Source of the DNA: Neotamlana laminarinivorans
GTDB lineage: Bacteria > Bacteroidota > Bacteroidia > Flavobacteriales > Flavobacteriaceae
NCBI RefSeq assembly: GCF_020523925.1
Contig: NZ_JAJAPW010000004.1
Span: forward strand, 310,001 to 374,000
DNA length: 64,000 nucleotides
Direction: 5' to 3'
Positions 53,388 through 62,430 of this stretch are shown here, one piece after another. Both the position numbers and the translations under genes were made by a program. A model generated the notes under the pieces. That model saw only the letters and a list, made by a program, of their open reading frames with translations. It was not told the DNA's origin and searched no databases. Numbering within the stretch: the stretch's first letter is position 1; each line of letters opens with the position of its first letter.

Positions 53388-54316
53388 AATTTAGGTTTTA
53401 AAATAAGTTTATAATTGTTCAGCACAGTAACCTTTACATTTCGGTTACTACGTCTTAATACTTTTGTAATGCCACCAACTTGCGGAACAGTTGGTATATT
53501 GATATCGCCTATTACGTCGTCCAAAACCTCGCTTGTAGCTTCAGCTCGAAAATTGTTTTCTACATAAATGCCTTCACTACCATCCTGTAAATCGAAAGCT
53601 TTAAGCTTTGTTGGATGATGCCTAATGTTTTCTATGGAAATTAAAGCACGATTAGGTTGAAAACTAATAAAACCAAAAACAGGTGTGTTCTTTTGCATCA
53701 GTTTACCATTGATAGTTGCAGCTTTAGTAAGTCGCATTCTCAACCTGGTATTCGCTTTTACAACTTGGTCGCCATCAACAACCACATAAATGATGGCATC
53801 TGTATTTCCAATAATTGCAAGCTCGTTGGGTTTTGGCGCAGCAGCAAAAAACAGTTGATGTTCAAGGCCCAATTCCTTAGCTTGGATTTTAAGTTCTCTT
53901 AGTATTTCTGTAGAATCAATTTCTACAGGTTGTTTCTTTTCGACTTTCTTTTGACCGAAGTTTGCATATCTCTCTTCTGAATATTGAATCTTACCAGCAT
54001 CGTAAATACTATCGACAATGCGTTTCTTTTCACGTTCTGGTAGATCAGGATCGTAATAACCCATAGAATCGATTAATTTTTCATCATATATACTAGGTGC
54101 ATTATTTTCACGTACTTCTTTCAGATCATTAAGAGCATCCAATTTAGAATCATACTCTTTTTGATTTTCTTCCAAATCTGGTATCAAGGTCTGTTCAAGA
54201 TTGTCGTTTTCATTGTCATCATCGCCCATTACCATCACGGAATAGGAAATAAGGAATATGAAAACAATAGCTAAAACTGCTATAAAAACTATTTTATTCT
54301 TTTCTATTCTCATCAC
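53384..54316 (-). CDS. traM: Conjugative transposon protein TraM
   Basis: Protein of 310 residues: N-terminal membrane anchor (about 8-29), a long charged linker, then the conserved VirB10-like C-terminal domain (about 180-310) with IGNTDAIIYVVVDGDQVVKANTRLRMRLTKAATINGKLMQKNTPVFGFISFQPNRALISIENI. It would span from inner to outer membrane in the type IV channel. It overlaps traK upstream by 23 bases and traN downstream by four. A traL gene, found between traK and traM in CTnDOT-type operons, is absent. Confidence 0.9.
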   Translation of the reverse strand: MMRIEKNKIVFIAVLAIVFIFLISYSVMVMGDDDNENDNLEQTLIPDLEENQKEYDSKLDALNDLKEVRENNAPSIYDEKLIDSMGYYDPDLPEREKKRIVDSIYDAGKIQYSEERYANFGQKKVEKKQPVEIDSTEILRELKIQAKELGLEHQLFFAAAPKPNELAIIGNTDAIIYVVVDGDQVVKANTRLRMRLTKAATINGKLMQKNTPVFGFISFQPNRALISIENIRHHPTKLKAFDLQDGSEGIYVENNFRAEATSEVLDDVIGDINIPTVPQVGGITKVLRRSNRNVKVTVLNNYKLILKPKL

Positions 54317-54917
54317 TAAGTTTTTTTAAGGTGTTTTCGAAATAATTTGTAATTAAAAGTCCGTGTGGATTGTTAGGGAAATTTCTGTCAACCATAATTA
54401 GGTTTCCGGTGGAAACTAATTCATAAGTATCGATTATTGTTCCTCTATTGATTTCAAAAATGGTTGTAGCGGTAAAACTATATACACCATTATTGTCGTT
54501 TATTTTTGAATCGATGCTGAGTACTTTTTGAACTAAGGAAAATTGCAATAATCGATTATAAACACCATCTGCTTTTTTCTGGCGATAAAGATTATCCACA
54601 GAGCTATTACCCAACCAAAGTGCCTTTTTCAAATTTTTCTCATAGTTGCTTGCATCGATGTTGTAGAAATAGGTGTGAAACAATTCTAAATGCGCCAAAG
54701 CTTCAACTCTAAAATTTTCCTTTTGGCTCACTAGCTTTAATGGAATAATGCTACCATCTGTATTAATGGCAAATGCACTATTCATTGCATTTTTGTTAGT
54801 AGTAAATGCCATCCAAACTGAAAAAATGCTAGATAACAATGCGCAAATGACAACTGCCAAAACAATAAATCGATTGAGTTTTAAAACGTTGTAAATATTT
54901 TTATATGGTGTTTTCAT
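54294..54917 (-). CDS. traK: Conjugative transposon protein TraK
   Basis: VirB8-like inner-membrane protein of 207 residues, the usual length. A short cytosolic tail and one membrane helix (about 15-37) are followed by a periplasmic NTF2-like domain (AHLELFHTYFYNIDASNYEKNLKKALWLGNSSVDNLYRQKKADGVYNRLL). It assembles the channel scaffold with TraM. It lies 20 bases after traJ. Confidence 0.92.
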   Translation of the reverse strand: MKTPYKNIYNVLKLNRFIVLAVVICALLSSIFSVWMAFTTNKNAMNSAFAINTDGSIIPLKLVSQKENFRVEALAHLELFHTYFYNIDASNYEKNLKKALWLGNSSVDNLYRQKKADGVYNRLLQFSLVQKVLSIDSKINDNNGVYSFTATTIFEINRGTIIDTYELVSTGNLIMVDRNFPNNPHGLLITNYFENTLKKLSDENRKE

Positions 54918-54937
54918 ATTTTTATTTTTAATCTGCC

Positions 54938-55780
54938 TTAGGCAGTAAATAATCTGAGTGTAAAAGATGTGGCTCGTTTATAAAGCTTGAATTTTAGAAA
55001 CACGATAAATGCAACAGAACCTAATTGAACAACAGGTGCGAAAAAGCCTTGACCTGTATCGGTCCCAAATAGGTTGACCCAAAAATTGGTATTGATTTCT
55101 GTATAAATTGCGTTCACAAATACATTGACGAGAAAGAAAGCTGGCACGAGCATATACACGGCTGCATACAGCTTGAAAAATGTATAAGCAAGAGAACGAA
55201 ACTTTTCAAAAACCGCCAAACTAATGACCAATGGGAAGAATGCTTGCATTATTCCTAAAAGAAAAAAACGTTCTGCTAAGAATAGTGGATAGATAAACAA
55301 ATCCAATATCCATAGTATCGTACTCAGGATAAACGCCAATATCTTGAAACCATATAATGGCGTTACCAATGCTTCATACAAAAGCGTCATTGCTGAACTT
55401 GCGGCATCAAAAAGACTTACATCTTCCTCTAAAGGTATGTCTTGCATTTGCAATGGTAATAGCGCAGGTGCAGTCCCTCGATATTGTCCTTCAATGGCTA
55501 CTAAAATACCATCGAAAAACCCTAACACCTGCGTTGAAAAAATAACCAAAAGCACAACCGCAAAATTCTTTGCAAGTTCCCCAGGACTCAATCCCCAAGA
55601 ATAACCATCTTTATCCGCAATACCTTCATTATATTTCTTTAGGATATTGACTAGAAAAAACAACACAGCAAGCGTTTTCATTCCAGCAATGGTATATTGC
55701 GAGAAACTACTGTTCTGTATGGTTTGAAATACCGCATCGATATATTCTAGCCCAATTCCTAAGATGATGGTTGCAGTCAT
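54938..55780 (-). CDS. traJ: Conjugative transposon protein TraJ
   Basis: Polytopic VirB6-like inner-membrane protein of 280 residues with about five helices (ALTIAGMKTLAVLFFLVNILKK, FAVVLLVIFSTQVLGFFDGI, ILAFILSTILWILDLFIYPLFLAERFFLLGIMQAFFPLVISLAV, YAAVYMLVPAFFLVNVFV, VQLGSVAFIVFLKFKLY). Slightly shorter than CTnDOT TraJ. It lies two bases from traI. Confidence 0.9.
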   Translation of the reverse strand: MTATIILGIGLEYIDAVFQTIQNSSFSQYTIAGMKTLAVLFFLVNILKKYNEGIADKDGYSWGLSPGELAKNFAVVLLVIFSTQVLGFFDGILVAIEGQYRGTAPALLPLQMQDIPLEEDVSLFDAASSAMTLLYEALVTPLYGFKILAFILSTILWILDLFIYPLFLAERFFLLGIMQAFFPLVISLAVFEKFRSLAYTFFKLYAAVYMLVPAFFLVNVFVNAIYTEINTNFWVNLFGTDTGQGFFAPVVQLGSVAFIVFLKFKLYKRATSFTLRLFTA

Positions 55781-55782
55781 TT

Positions 55783-56364
55783 CTAATAATTTGTTTCGCG
55801 ATTATTAACTTTATCCTGCATTTTTCTGAAGGAAATAATATCCTTGTAGCGTTTCGTTTTTGTCTTGATATTGGAAACCATTTCCTTTGATTCCAATTCT
55901 TTTTCTTTTAGGATTTCTGCACGTTCGGCATCACTCATTTTTAGATTATCGCTGGATAAGATTTCGCTCATAAATTCAACGGTGTCCAATGAGTTTTGGA
56001 CTATGATATCGAATGATTCTACAACCTTAGTAACTTCATCTGGTTTTATATAAGGCGAGTTCAAAATGTCTTGCAAATCATTTTGCATAACATTGATAAG
56101 ACGCTGATTGTTTTGTGCAATTTCCTCAACCGCTCTAAGTTGTTGCACCACACTCGAAACTTTCTCTATGGCTTCTTTTGCATCCTTTAAAAATTTCACA
56201 GACTTAATCATTTGCGCTGTCTGTTTACCTGATTCTACAAGTTGTTTTACCAAACTAATAAAATTTGTGTTGTCATAAGTTGGCATTCCTTGGCTTGTTG
56301 CCTTTGATGGAATTAATAGCATTAATACTACTGCCATTACTAAAATTCTGATTTTGTTTTTCAT
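55783..56364 (-). CDS. traI: TraI-like exported coiled-coil protein
   Basis: Protein of 193 residues: signal peptide (about 1-24, ending ATSQG), then almost entirely amphipathic helix with heptad-like spacing (MIKSVKFLKDAKEAIEKVSSVVQQLRAVEEIAQ). It holds the position and overall character of TraI (VirB5-like role) between traG and traJ. Assignment by synteny and composition more than by motif. Confidence 0.72.
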   Translation of the reverse strand: MKNKIRILVMAVVLMLLIPSKATSQGMPTYDNTNFISLVKQLVESGKQTAQMIKSVKFLKDAKEAIEKVSSVVQQLRAVEEIAQNNQRLINVMQNDLQDILNSPYIKPDEVTKVVESFDIIVQNSLDTVEFMSEILSSDNLKMSDAERAEILKEKELESKEMVSNIKTKTKRYKDIISFRKMQDKVNNRETNY

Positions 56365-56368
56365 AATA

Positions 56369-58771
56369 TTACGTTTTAGATGTGAATTGAATTATTGCTT
56401 TTTGCATGTCATGATGCTCTTCATAGAACTTCATTATGTCTTCGTTTTCTTGTCCATCGGTTAAATAGGCTGCGTACACTTCTTTAGGCACTTCAAGCCT
56501 AAAAATGTTGCTTTCCTTTCCGATTTTGATAAACATTTCGGTATACTTCCGTAGACCAGAAAGATTGTTTTTAATGGATTTTAATTGGTTTAAGTCGTGG
56601 CTAGATAGATTGAGTCTTTTAACCAGTTCTTCATAGCCTTTTTCATTATTGAGACTGTAAATGACTTGGGTATTCTCTAGAATGCTGGCAGATGTTGAAT
56701 TATTCGGAAGCTGATTAATGGATTGCAGTATAATTCCAATTGCACCATTTTGTTTCCGTATAGCTTGATAATAGAATTCCACACTTTCAAGTACGTTTTC
56801 AAACTTCAGTTGTTTGGCAAACTCATCGAATAGGATGATGCCTTTTTCAGCTCGATTTTTCCAAATGGTTCTTTGAATGGCAGACTTAATGAGCTTCAAC
56901 ATTACGGATAAAATTTCCTTATTGTCTTTTACCTCGTCTAGTTCAAAAACAATCAATCGTTTGTCCTCAATTTTATAGGTCTGATCTTCGCTGACTTCAA
57001 ATAGAAAACTATATAGACCATCGCCAACATACTCAGACATGACGTGTAAAAAACTCGTAACATTGAAGTAGTCGGGATGGATTTTAAGGGTAGTCAGAAG
57101 ATCTTTCTGATGCCTTTCTATAAAGTTGTAATAACCTTCCAAAGAATGATTTTCAGAAGTGCTATTGTAATAATGGCGCAGTATCTTTTTAACGGAAACC
57201 GATTGCGCTTTTGTTACTTTTAAATCTGAAGCAAACAATTCAAAAAGAAATACTGATAAATCCTCTAACCGTTCAGGTGTCAAATCTTTTACGTCACTAA
57301 TGTAAAAAGGATTGATACCTAGGTTCTTTCCGCTTTCGTATCGTAATACGGTATATTTTTCAGGATAGAGTTTGGCAAATTTGGTGTAAGAACCACCCAA
57401 ATCTATGATGACCAATCTTACACCACTTTCAAAATATTGGCGCAAAATATTGTTGGCTAAAAACGATTTGCCTTCGCCAGTTGGTGCAAAAATGGCAAAA
57501 TTTCGAGCTTTGATTCGCTTCTTTTTTTCATCCCAAACATCTTTTAATATCGGAATGTTATGTTCCCTGTCATTAAAGATGATTCCTGTTTTATCCGATT
57601 TGTAATTGGTATTATTAATAAATAAGCAAAGTGCATGCTTTAAATCGGTAACATATAAATCATTATTCGAGAAATTGGAAGAAAAGCAACAGTAACTATT
57701 CAGTATATAATTTTTACGTTCTTCGCCTCTTGGATAATAAGGAATGATATCTAATTCCTTGAATTCCGTTTTAATTTTGGAAGTTATTTTATCTAGCTCT
57801 TTAACATCCCTAGACCAATACACAATATTAAGATGACCACGAATAATTCGTGAATTATCATCTGCATTAATTTGGTCTAAAATGTGTTGAATTTTACCAA
57901 GAACTACCTTGTTCTGTGAACCAAAATTCGAACTCTTATTGAGTTCCTCTATTTTCTTATCCAATAGCTTGCGCCATTTCTGTTTGTCATCCAAATAAAG
58001 AATCTGGTTAACAATATGGTTTTCATTAAGTGTAAGTCCTAAGCCATCAATAAACCCTTGATGAAACACAAAATCGTCCGAAGTAAATTTCTCATTGGTT
58101 TTGCTACTTTGTACGTTTTCGCCAAAGCATAATTCGCTGTTGATGGCGAGCGCATCAAAATGGTTTTCGCCAATATTGACGCTTTTCTTTTCCAATAAAA
58201 TATCGGTATCAAACCCTTCATTGAAACCATTAAAATAACTACTTGTTAATTGCTGAATATCTTCCGATTTAAGCGGAAGAAATTCTATTTTTCTACTGTT
58301 ATTTATAAAGGAAACCGAATCATTTACAGAGTTAGCAAAGCTCTTAATATTATCATCAAATTCTTGTACAATTCCCTTTGAAATTTTTCTGAACGGATTG
58401 ACATATTTCGGATTGTTAAGTGCTTTGTTCTTGGTTAAGATGAAGAATAGATAACACTTATGTTCTATGTGTCCACGACCTTTAAAATGCTCGTGTGTGG
58501 CTTTTTCCAAAAAAGTAGTGTTTGGAAGTTTTTCCGAAGAATAAGATTTCTTAAGGTAAATGTCTTGTTTATGGACAACAGTTCCAATAGGTAATGATTT
58601 CAAAGCTTGAAACCATGCACCATGCATGTCCTCAAAATCCTTTTCGGACAAGGAATAGATTTCTGGTAGATTCCCTTCATAGCATAAAACCACATTGCCA
58701 TTATTGGCAAATATGATATGGTCATGAATATCTACAATGGGTTGATATGCTGAAATATTAATCTTCTTCAT
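56369..58771 (-). CDS. traG: Conjugative transposon ATPase TraG (VirB4-like)
   Basis: Cytosolic motor ATPase of 800 residues of the VirB4 family. N-terminal domain (about 1-400) with IVDIHDHIIFANNGNVVLCYEGNLPEIY; Walker A FAPTGEGK435SFLAN; VRLVIIDLGGSYTKFAKLYP; Walker B LIVFELDEV and GIILFDEFAKQL; late motif SINQLPNNSTSASILENTQVIYSL. It energises channel assembly. It overlaps traF by 14 bases and ends five bases before traI. Confidence 0.95.
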   Translation of the reverse strand: MKKINISAYQPIVDIHDHIIFANNGNVVLCYEGNLPEIYSLSEKDFEDMHGAWFQALKSLPIGTVVHKQDIYLKKSYSSEKLPNTTFLEKATHEHFKGRGHIEHKCYLFFILTKNKALNNPKYVNPFRKISKGIVQEFDDNIKSFANSVNDSVSFINNSRKIEFLPLKSEDIQQLTSSYFNGFNEGFDTDILLEKKSVNIGENHFDALAINSELCFGENVQSSKTNEKFTSDDFVFHQGFIDGLGLTLNENHIVNQILYLDDKQKWRKLLDKKIEELNKSSNFGSQNKVVLGKIQHILDQINADDNSRIIRGHLNIVYWSRDVKELDKITSKIKTEFKELDIIPYYPRGEERKNYILNSYCCFSSNFSNNDLYVTDLKHALCLFINNTNYKSDKTGIIFNDREHNIPILKDVWDEKKKRIKARNFAIFAPTGEGKSFLANNILRQYFESGVRLVIIDLGGSYTKFAKLYPEKYTVLRYESGKNLGINPFYISDVKDLTPERLEDLSVFLFELFASDLKVTKAQSVSVKKILRHYYNSTSENHSLEGYYNFIERHQKDLLTTLKIHPDYFNVTSFLHVMSEYVGDGLYSFLFEVSEDQTYKIEDKRLIVFELDEVKDNKEILSVMLKLIKSAIQRTIWKNRAEKGIILFDEFAKQLKFENVLESVEFYYQAIRKQNGAIGIILQSINQLPNNSTSASILENTQVIYSLNNEKGYEELVKRLNLSSHDLNQLKSIKNNLSGLRKYTEMFIKIGKESNIFRLEVPKEVYAAYLTDGQENEDIMKFYEEHHDMQKAIIQFTSKT

Positions 58772-59042
58772 AATCGAAACCTGAATTTCTTTTGTTACTA
58801 ATGATTTGCGGAAAAGCTTTTGCCATCTGAAAAAGTTGTGGATCGTTGGTTATGCGTGTCAAGGCAACATATAAAGCTGCATTGAAAATCAGAATGCTAA
58901 TTATCATCACAAAGCTGAAAGAGAAAATGATGATTAATAATGATGCAAGAATTGAAACCATCATTAAGGCAAACAGGGAAATAGGCAATCCAAAAATGAC
59001 TGCCCGTTTCCTAATGTTTTTATATACTTCGTATTTCTTCAT
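58758..59042 (-). CDS. traF: Conjugative transposon protein TraF
   Basis: Small membrane protein of 94 residues with two helices (VIFGLPISLFALMMVSILASLLIIIFSFSFVMIISILIFNAALYVAL) and an acidic end, VirB3-like. It overlaps the traG start by 14 bases, as usual for this pair. Confidence 0.88.
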   Translation of the reverse strand: MKKYEVYKNIRKRAVIFGLPISLFALMMVSILASLLIIIFSFSFVMIISILIFNAALYVALTRITNDPQLFQMAKAFPQIISNKRNSGFDYEED

Positions 59043-59076
59043 ACAGCTGCTCTAATAAATCCCTCGATGAGGGTCA

Positions 59077-59364
59077 TTATACTACGATAGTTATTAAGTA
59101 AGTGAAGATGCCTACCACAGCACCAGCAATTAGAACAAATACTAAAACACGAGTAATACCTTTTTTAAGGTCTGCGTTCTCGCCAAAGAAATGACCAGCA
59201 TTAAATAGGAATCCAACAAGAAAGATGACGCCCAAAATGATTGGGAAAATGGTTCTAATGGTATCTGAAACATCATTTACAGAATCTTCAATACCACCAA
59301 TTTGCGCAAAGCTTGATGCTGATGTCATCAAGAATGCGAGTAAGATAAAAATTGATTTTTTCAT
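59077..59364 (-). CDS. traE: Conjugative transposon protein TraE
   Basis: VirB2-like pilin-type protein of 95 residues: signal peptide (about 1-20, ASSFAQI), then two membrane helices (IRTIFPIILGVIFLVGFLFNAGHFFGE and VLVFVLIAGAVVGIFTYLI). First gene of the tra operon; its promoter should lie in the 175-base gap shared with the divergent amidase gene. Confidence 0.88.
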   Translation of the reverse strand: MKKSIFILLAFLMTSASSFAQIGGIEDSVNDVSDTIRTIFPIILGVIFLVGFLFNAGHFFGENADLKKGITRVLVFVLIAGAVVGIFTYLITIVV

Positions 59365-59539
59365 AATTATTTGGTTTAGCCTGTAGAGGCAGTTTCTAAT
59401 TTTATTTTGTGAAATCTATTATGAAATGAAGATGAAGGAAGAAAATCTCTAAATTTTAACGCTAATTGGTGTTAAACTTTTGAAGATTATTAAGGAAGTG
59501 ATTGATTTCTTGAATATTGTGTAATCTAAAACGATTATT

Positions 59540-60193
59540 ATGAAAACATTAAATCAAATTGCATTACTGTTATTCTGCCTAGTTTTTCTAAATCTATCTT
59601 ATGCGCAGAATGGTAAAGACCAAGCAAGAAATCCTATTGTAATAATAGATCCTGGACATGGAGGAAAAGATGCTGGAGCAACAACCAGAAATGGTATAAA
59701 AGAAAAAGATATTGTTTTGGGTATTGCTTCTAAAATAGTGGTACTAAATAACAAGCTTGTTGAAAATCCTTTAATGTTATTTCTAACTAGATATACAGAC
59801 ACATTAATATCTCTAGGCGATAGAACGGAACTAACCAAAAGACTAAAAGCTGATATATTTATTTCAATTCATTGCAACCAAGCTATAAACAGAACAGCAT
59901 CAGGAACAGAAGTTTTTATTCATCCGAAAAGCGAAGTGCAAGCTGAAGAATCTGCCTATTTAGGGTTTACTATTCAAAAAGGATTAACTGATATACTTGG
60001 CATTAATAACAGAGGTGTCAAATATGGCAATTTTCAGGTGTTACGAGATATCGACGATAGTAGTGCAGCCGTTCTTTTAGAACTTGGGTTTTTGTCTCAA
60101 ACGGATGAAGCTATCTACTTAACTAAAGAAGATTCTCAAAATGCTGTTGCTTTGGTTATACTTCAATCTATTATTAAATTTCTGGGGTTATGA
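59540..60193 (+). CDS. N-acetylmuramoyl-L-alanine amidase (Amidase_3), ICE-encoded
   Basis: Periplasmic peptidoglycan amidase of 217 residues: signal peptide (about 1-22), IDPGH40GGKDAG, E55 (IKEKDIVL), SIH111CN and catalytic E181 (LELGFLS), the complete zinc site and general base of the Amidase_3 fold. In place of a lytic transglycosylase it may open the cell wall for the conjugation channel. It is divergent from traE. It is short, with no substrate-binding extra domain. A coupled 29-residue frame follows its stop. Confidence 0.9.
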   Translation: MKTLNQIALLLFCLVFLNLSYAQNGKDQARNPIVIIDPGHGGKDAGATTRNGIKEKDIVLGIASKIVVLNNKLVENPLMLFLTRYTDTLISLGDRTELTKRLKADIFISIHCNQAINRTASGTEVFIHPKSEVQAEESAYLGFTIQKGLTDILGINNRGVKYGNFQVLRDIDDSSAAVLLELGFLSQTDEAIYLTKEDSQNAVALVILQSIIKFLGL

Positions 60194-60279
60194 ATGAGTT
60201 TATGTATGCTATTGTAAGGAGCTTAAAAGAAATTCTATTAGTGTTATTTAATTTTTTATTCCGAAAAATAAAATTTTAA
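60190..60279 (+). CDS. Possible 29-residue membrane microprotein
   Basis: ATG overlaps the amidase stop as ATGA (60190-60193) and opens a frame of 29 residues: MNEFMYAIVRSLKEILLVLF then NFLFRKIKF. One hydrophobic helix with a basic end would insert in the membrane. The overlap supports translation by coupling. There is no family evidence and chance is possible. Confidence 0.3.
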   Translation: MNEFMYAIVRSLKEILLVLFNFLFRKIKF

Positions 60280-60287
60280 TTAAATAT

Positions 60288-60300
60288 TGACATTTTGTCA
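60288..60300. promoter_or_regulatory. Palindrome upstream of the CBASS operon
   Basis: TGACA-TTT-TGTCA is a perfect inverted repeat, 78 bases before the patatin start. It could be an operator for the CBASS genes, but no regulator gene is near. Confidence 0.3.
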
Positions 60301-60377
60301 GAATTAGATGAAATATGTCGTTTTGATAATGTTGGTCAGCTTATTGATGTAAATGTTAAAGAAATTATAATATTTAT

Positions 60378-61364
60378 ATGCAAGATAAACCAAGACTCAA
60401 AATATTGTCCATAGATGGAGGAGGAATCAAAGGTGTTTTTCCTGCTAAATTTTTAGCCTTGCTTGAAGAAGAAATAGGAGAAGGACAAATACACAAGCAC
60501 TTTGATATTATAACTGGTACTTCAACAGGAGGCATAATAGCTTTAGCTCTTTCATTAGGCATTCCAGCAAAAAAAATTCTTGAACTTTATAAAGACAATG
60601 CACACACTATTTTTGGAAAAAAGAGATGTAATATTTTTAGACGTGCATTTTATAGTAATAAACCGTTGGAAGCCCTTTTAAAAGATATATTCAAGGAATA
60701 TCATAACAAAGACGAACATCCCAGAATAGATGATGCAAAAACAAAACTGCTAATTCCTATTTATAGCTTAACTGATGGTTCAACGCAAGTTCTTAAAACA
60801 CCACATGCATCAGATTTAATTTTAGATAAGCATATACCTATGTATATGGCGGCAATGGCAACATCGGCAGCACCTACTTTTTTTAATCCTTATTCAAATA
60901 ATTTTAAAAAAATTGATTCTACAACGGTTGAGAGTTTTACCAATAAAGTAGATGGCGGTGTTTATGCTAATAATCCGAGCATGATTGCACTTATAGAAGC
61001 ACAAACTAGATTAGAAAGAGAGCTTTCCGAAATAGATTTACTTTCATTAGGAACAGGGCAAAAAATATTTTCCAATGCCAAGAAGAAAAAAAGATGGCAA
61101 GTTTTTTATTGGATTTGGAAAAAAAGAATTATCGAATTGTTTATGCAAAGTCAGTCACAAATAGTACATAATTCTATTTCTGTATTGAATAATTTTAATA
61201 ACGATTTTAATTATCATAGAATTGATTTAGAGTTTGATGAAAACTTTAAAGTTGCTATGGATGAAAAAAACGCAAATAAATTGGAGGCTTTAGCAGAGCG
61301 AGCAACCAGAGAATATCAAAAAAATTGTAAAGATGTATTGGATACCTATTTTGGCAATAGGTAG
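60378..61364 (+). CDS. capV: CBASS patatin-like phospholipase effector
   Basis: Patatin-type phospholipase of 328 residues. Oxyanion motif GGGIKG (14-19), nucleophile elbow GTS49TG and the catalytic-dyad Asp in D192GG. In CBASS such CapV effectors bind a cyclic nucleotide and cut membrane phospholipids, killing the infected cell. No membrane helix is present. It is followed 55 bases later by the CD-NTase and then the E2 gene, which supports the CBASS reading. Confidence 0.88.
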   Translation: MQDKPRLKILSIDGGGIKGVFPAKFLALLEEEIGEGQIHKHFDIITGTSTGGIIALALSLGIPAKKILELYKDNAHTIFGKKRCNIFRRAFYSNKPLEALLKDIFKEYHNKDEHPRIDDAKTKLLIPIYSLTDGSTQVLKTPHASDLILDKHIPMYMAAMATSAAPTFFNPYSNNFKKIDSTTVESFTNKVDGGVYANNPSMIALIEAQTRLERELSEIDLLSLGTGQKIFSNAKKKKRWQVFYWIWKKRIIELFMQSQSQIVHNSISVLNNFNNDFNYHRIDLEFDENFKVAMDEKNANKLEALAERATREYQKNCKDVLDTYFGNR

Positions 61365-61419
61365 TTACCTATTACTCAAAAACACTAATGAAAAGAAACC
61401 TAGAAAAAAAACTTATAAT

Positions 61420-62430
61420 ATGGCAAACTGTAATAAACTTTTTAAAGACTACAATGGTAATTTAACAATCAAGTCGGCAAAAAAAGACCGTCTGAAGGAG
61501 TCAAAAAGAGTATTAAGAGATAGAATTAGAAAGTATTTCAAAGATAATCATCCAGAGTATGTGCCTGAGTTTTATATTCAAGGTAGTTACAAAATGAAAA
61601 CGACTATTGTAACGAAAGATGATGATTGTGATTTAGATGATGGTGTCTATTTTAAAAGAGAAGTAGGAGTAACTGGTACAACACTTCAAAAATGGGTTAA
61701 AGATGCAGTAATTGATGCTACTTCCGCCGACCCTCAACATAGAAAAAGATGTGTTAGGGTTATTTATGCAGCAGATTATCATATTGATTTTCCAGTTTAC
61801 TATTTTCAAGAAGATTGGGAGCATCCTCGTTTAGCAGTTAAAGATGAGGAATTACAAGAGAGTGATCCAAAAGAGGTTATTGATTGGTTCGCTAGTGCTA
61901 AAGATGGGAATGGTCAATTAGTGAGAGTAGTAAAGTTTTTAAAGGGTTGGGGAGATTTCAAAAGAAATAAAATGCCAAGTGGCCTAGCTATGTGCATATT
62001 GGCTGAAAAAAATATTAAATATAACGATAGAGATGACATTTCGATAAAAGAGACATTAGAAGCTATTAAGACGACATTAAACGATAGTTTTGAATGTATT
62101 GTTCCAGGAACACCATATGATGATTTGTTTTCAGAGTACGATGATTCCAGAAAAAATAATTTTCTTTCAAATCTTGACGACTTCATAGAAGATGCTACGA
62201 AAGCAGTTGAAGATGAGCCTAATCAGTTAAAATCAAGTAAACTATGGAGGAAACACTTTGGAGATAAGTTTCCATTAGGAGCAGATGAAGATGTTGACGC
62301 TAAAGAAAAAGCATTACTAGCTCAATCAGCAAGTATTCTATCAGGTACTGCGCATACAAAAAGAGATGGGTCAATAAGTGATTCAGGAAGTGTGAAAAAT
62401 AAACCGCATACTAATTATGGCGGGAAGTAA
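61420..62430 (+). CDS. CBASS CD-NTase (cGAS/DncV-like nucleotidyltransferase)
   Basis: Cyclic nucleotide synthase of 336 residues. Catalytic motif G55S56 followed by D71-L-D73-D-G and a third Asp at H-I-D123-F-P-V-Y complete the nucleotidyltransferase triad. The C terminus is flexible (SISDSGSVKNKPHTNYGGK) and ends GGK, a tail of the kind attached by E2-type CBASS partners. An upstream in-frame ATG at 61333 lies inside the patatin gene and would add a hydrophobic end; the ATG at 61420 (MANCNKLF) is preferred. It overlaps the E2 gene by 14 bases. Confidence 0.88.
   Translation: MANCNKLFKDYNGNLTIKSAKKDRLKESKRVLRDRIRKYFKDNHPEYVPEFYIQGSYKMKTTIVTKDDDCDLDDGVYFKREVGVTGTTLQKWVKDAVIDATSADPQHRKRCVRVIYAADYHIDFPVYYFQEDWEHPRLAVKDEELQESDPKEVIDWFASAKDGNGQLVRVVKFLKGWGDFKRNKMPSGLAMCILAEKNIKYNDRDDISIKETLEAIKTTLNDSFECIVPGTPYDDLFSEYDDSRKNNFLSNLDDFIEDATKAVEDEPNQLKSSKLWRKHFGDKFPLGADEDVDAKEKALLAQSASILSGTAHTKRDGSISDSGSVKNKPHTNYGGK

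Noticed and set aside
61333-61419. Upstream extension of the CD-NTase
   Set aside because: It overlaps the patatin gene in another frame; the hydrophobic stretch is a by-product, and CD-NTases are cytosolic.
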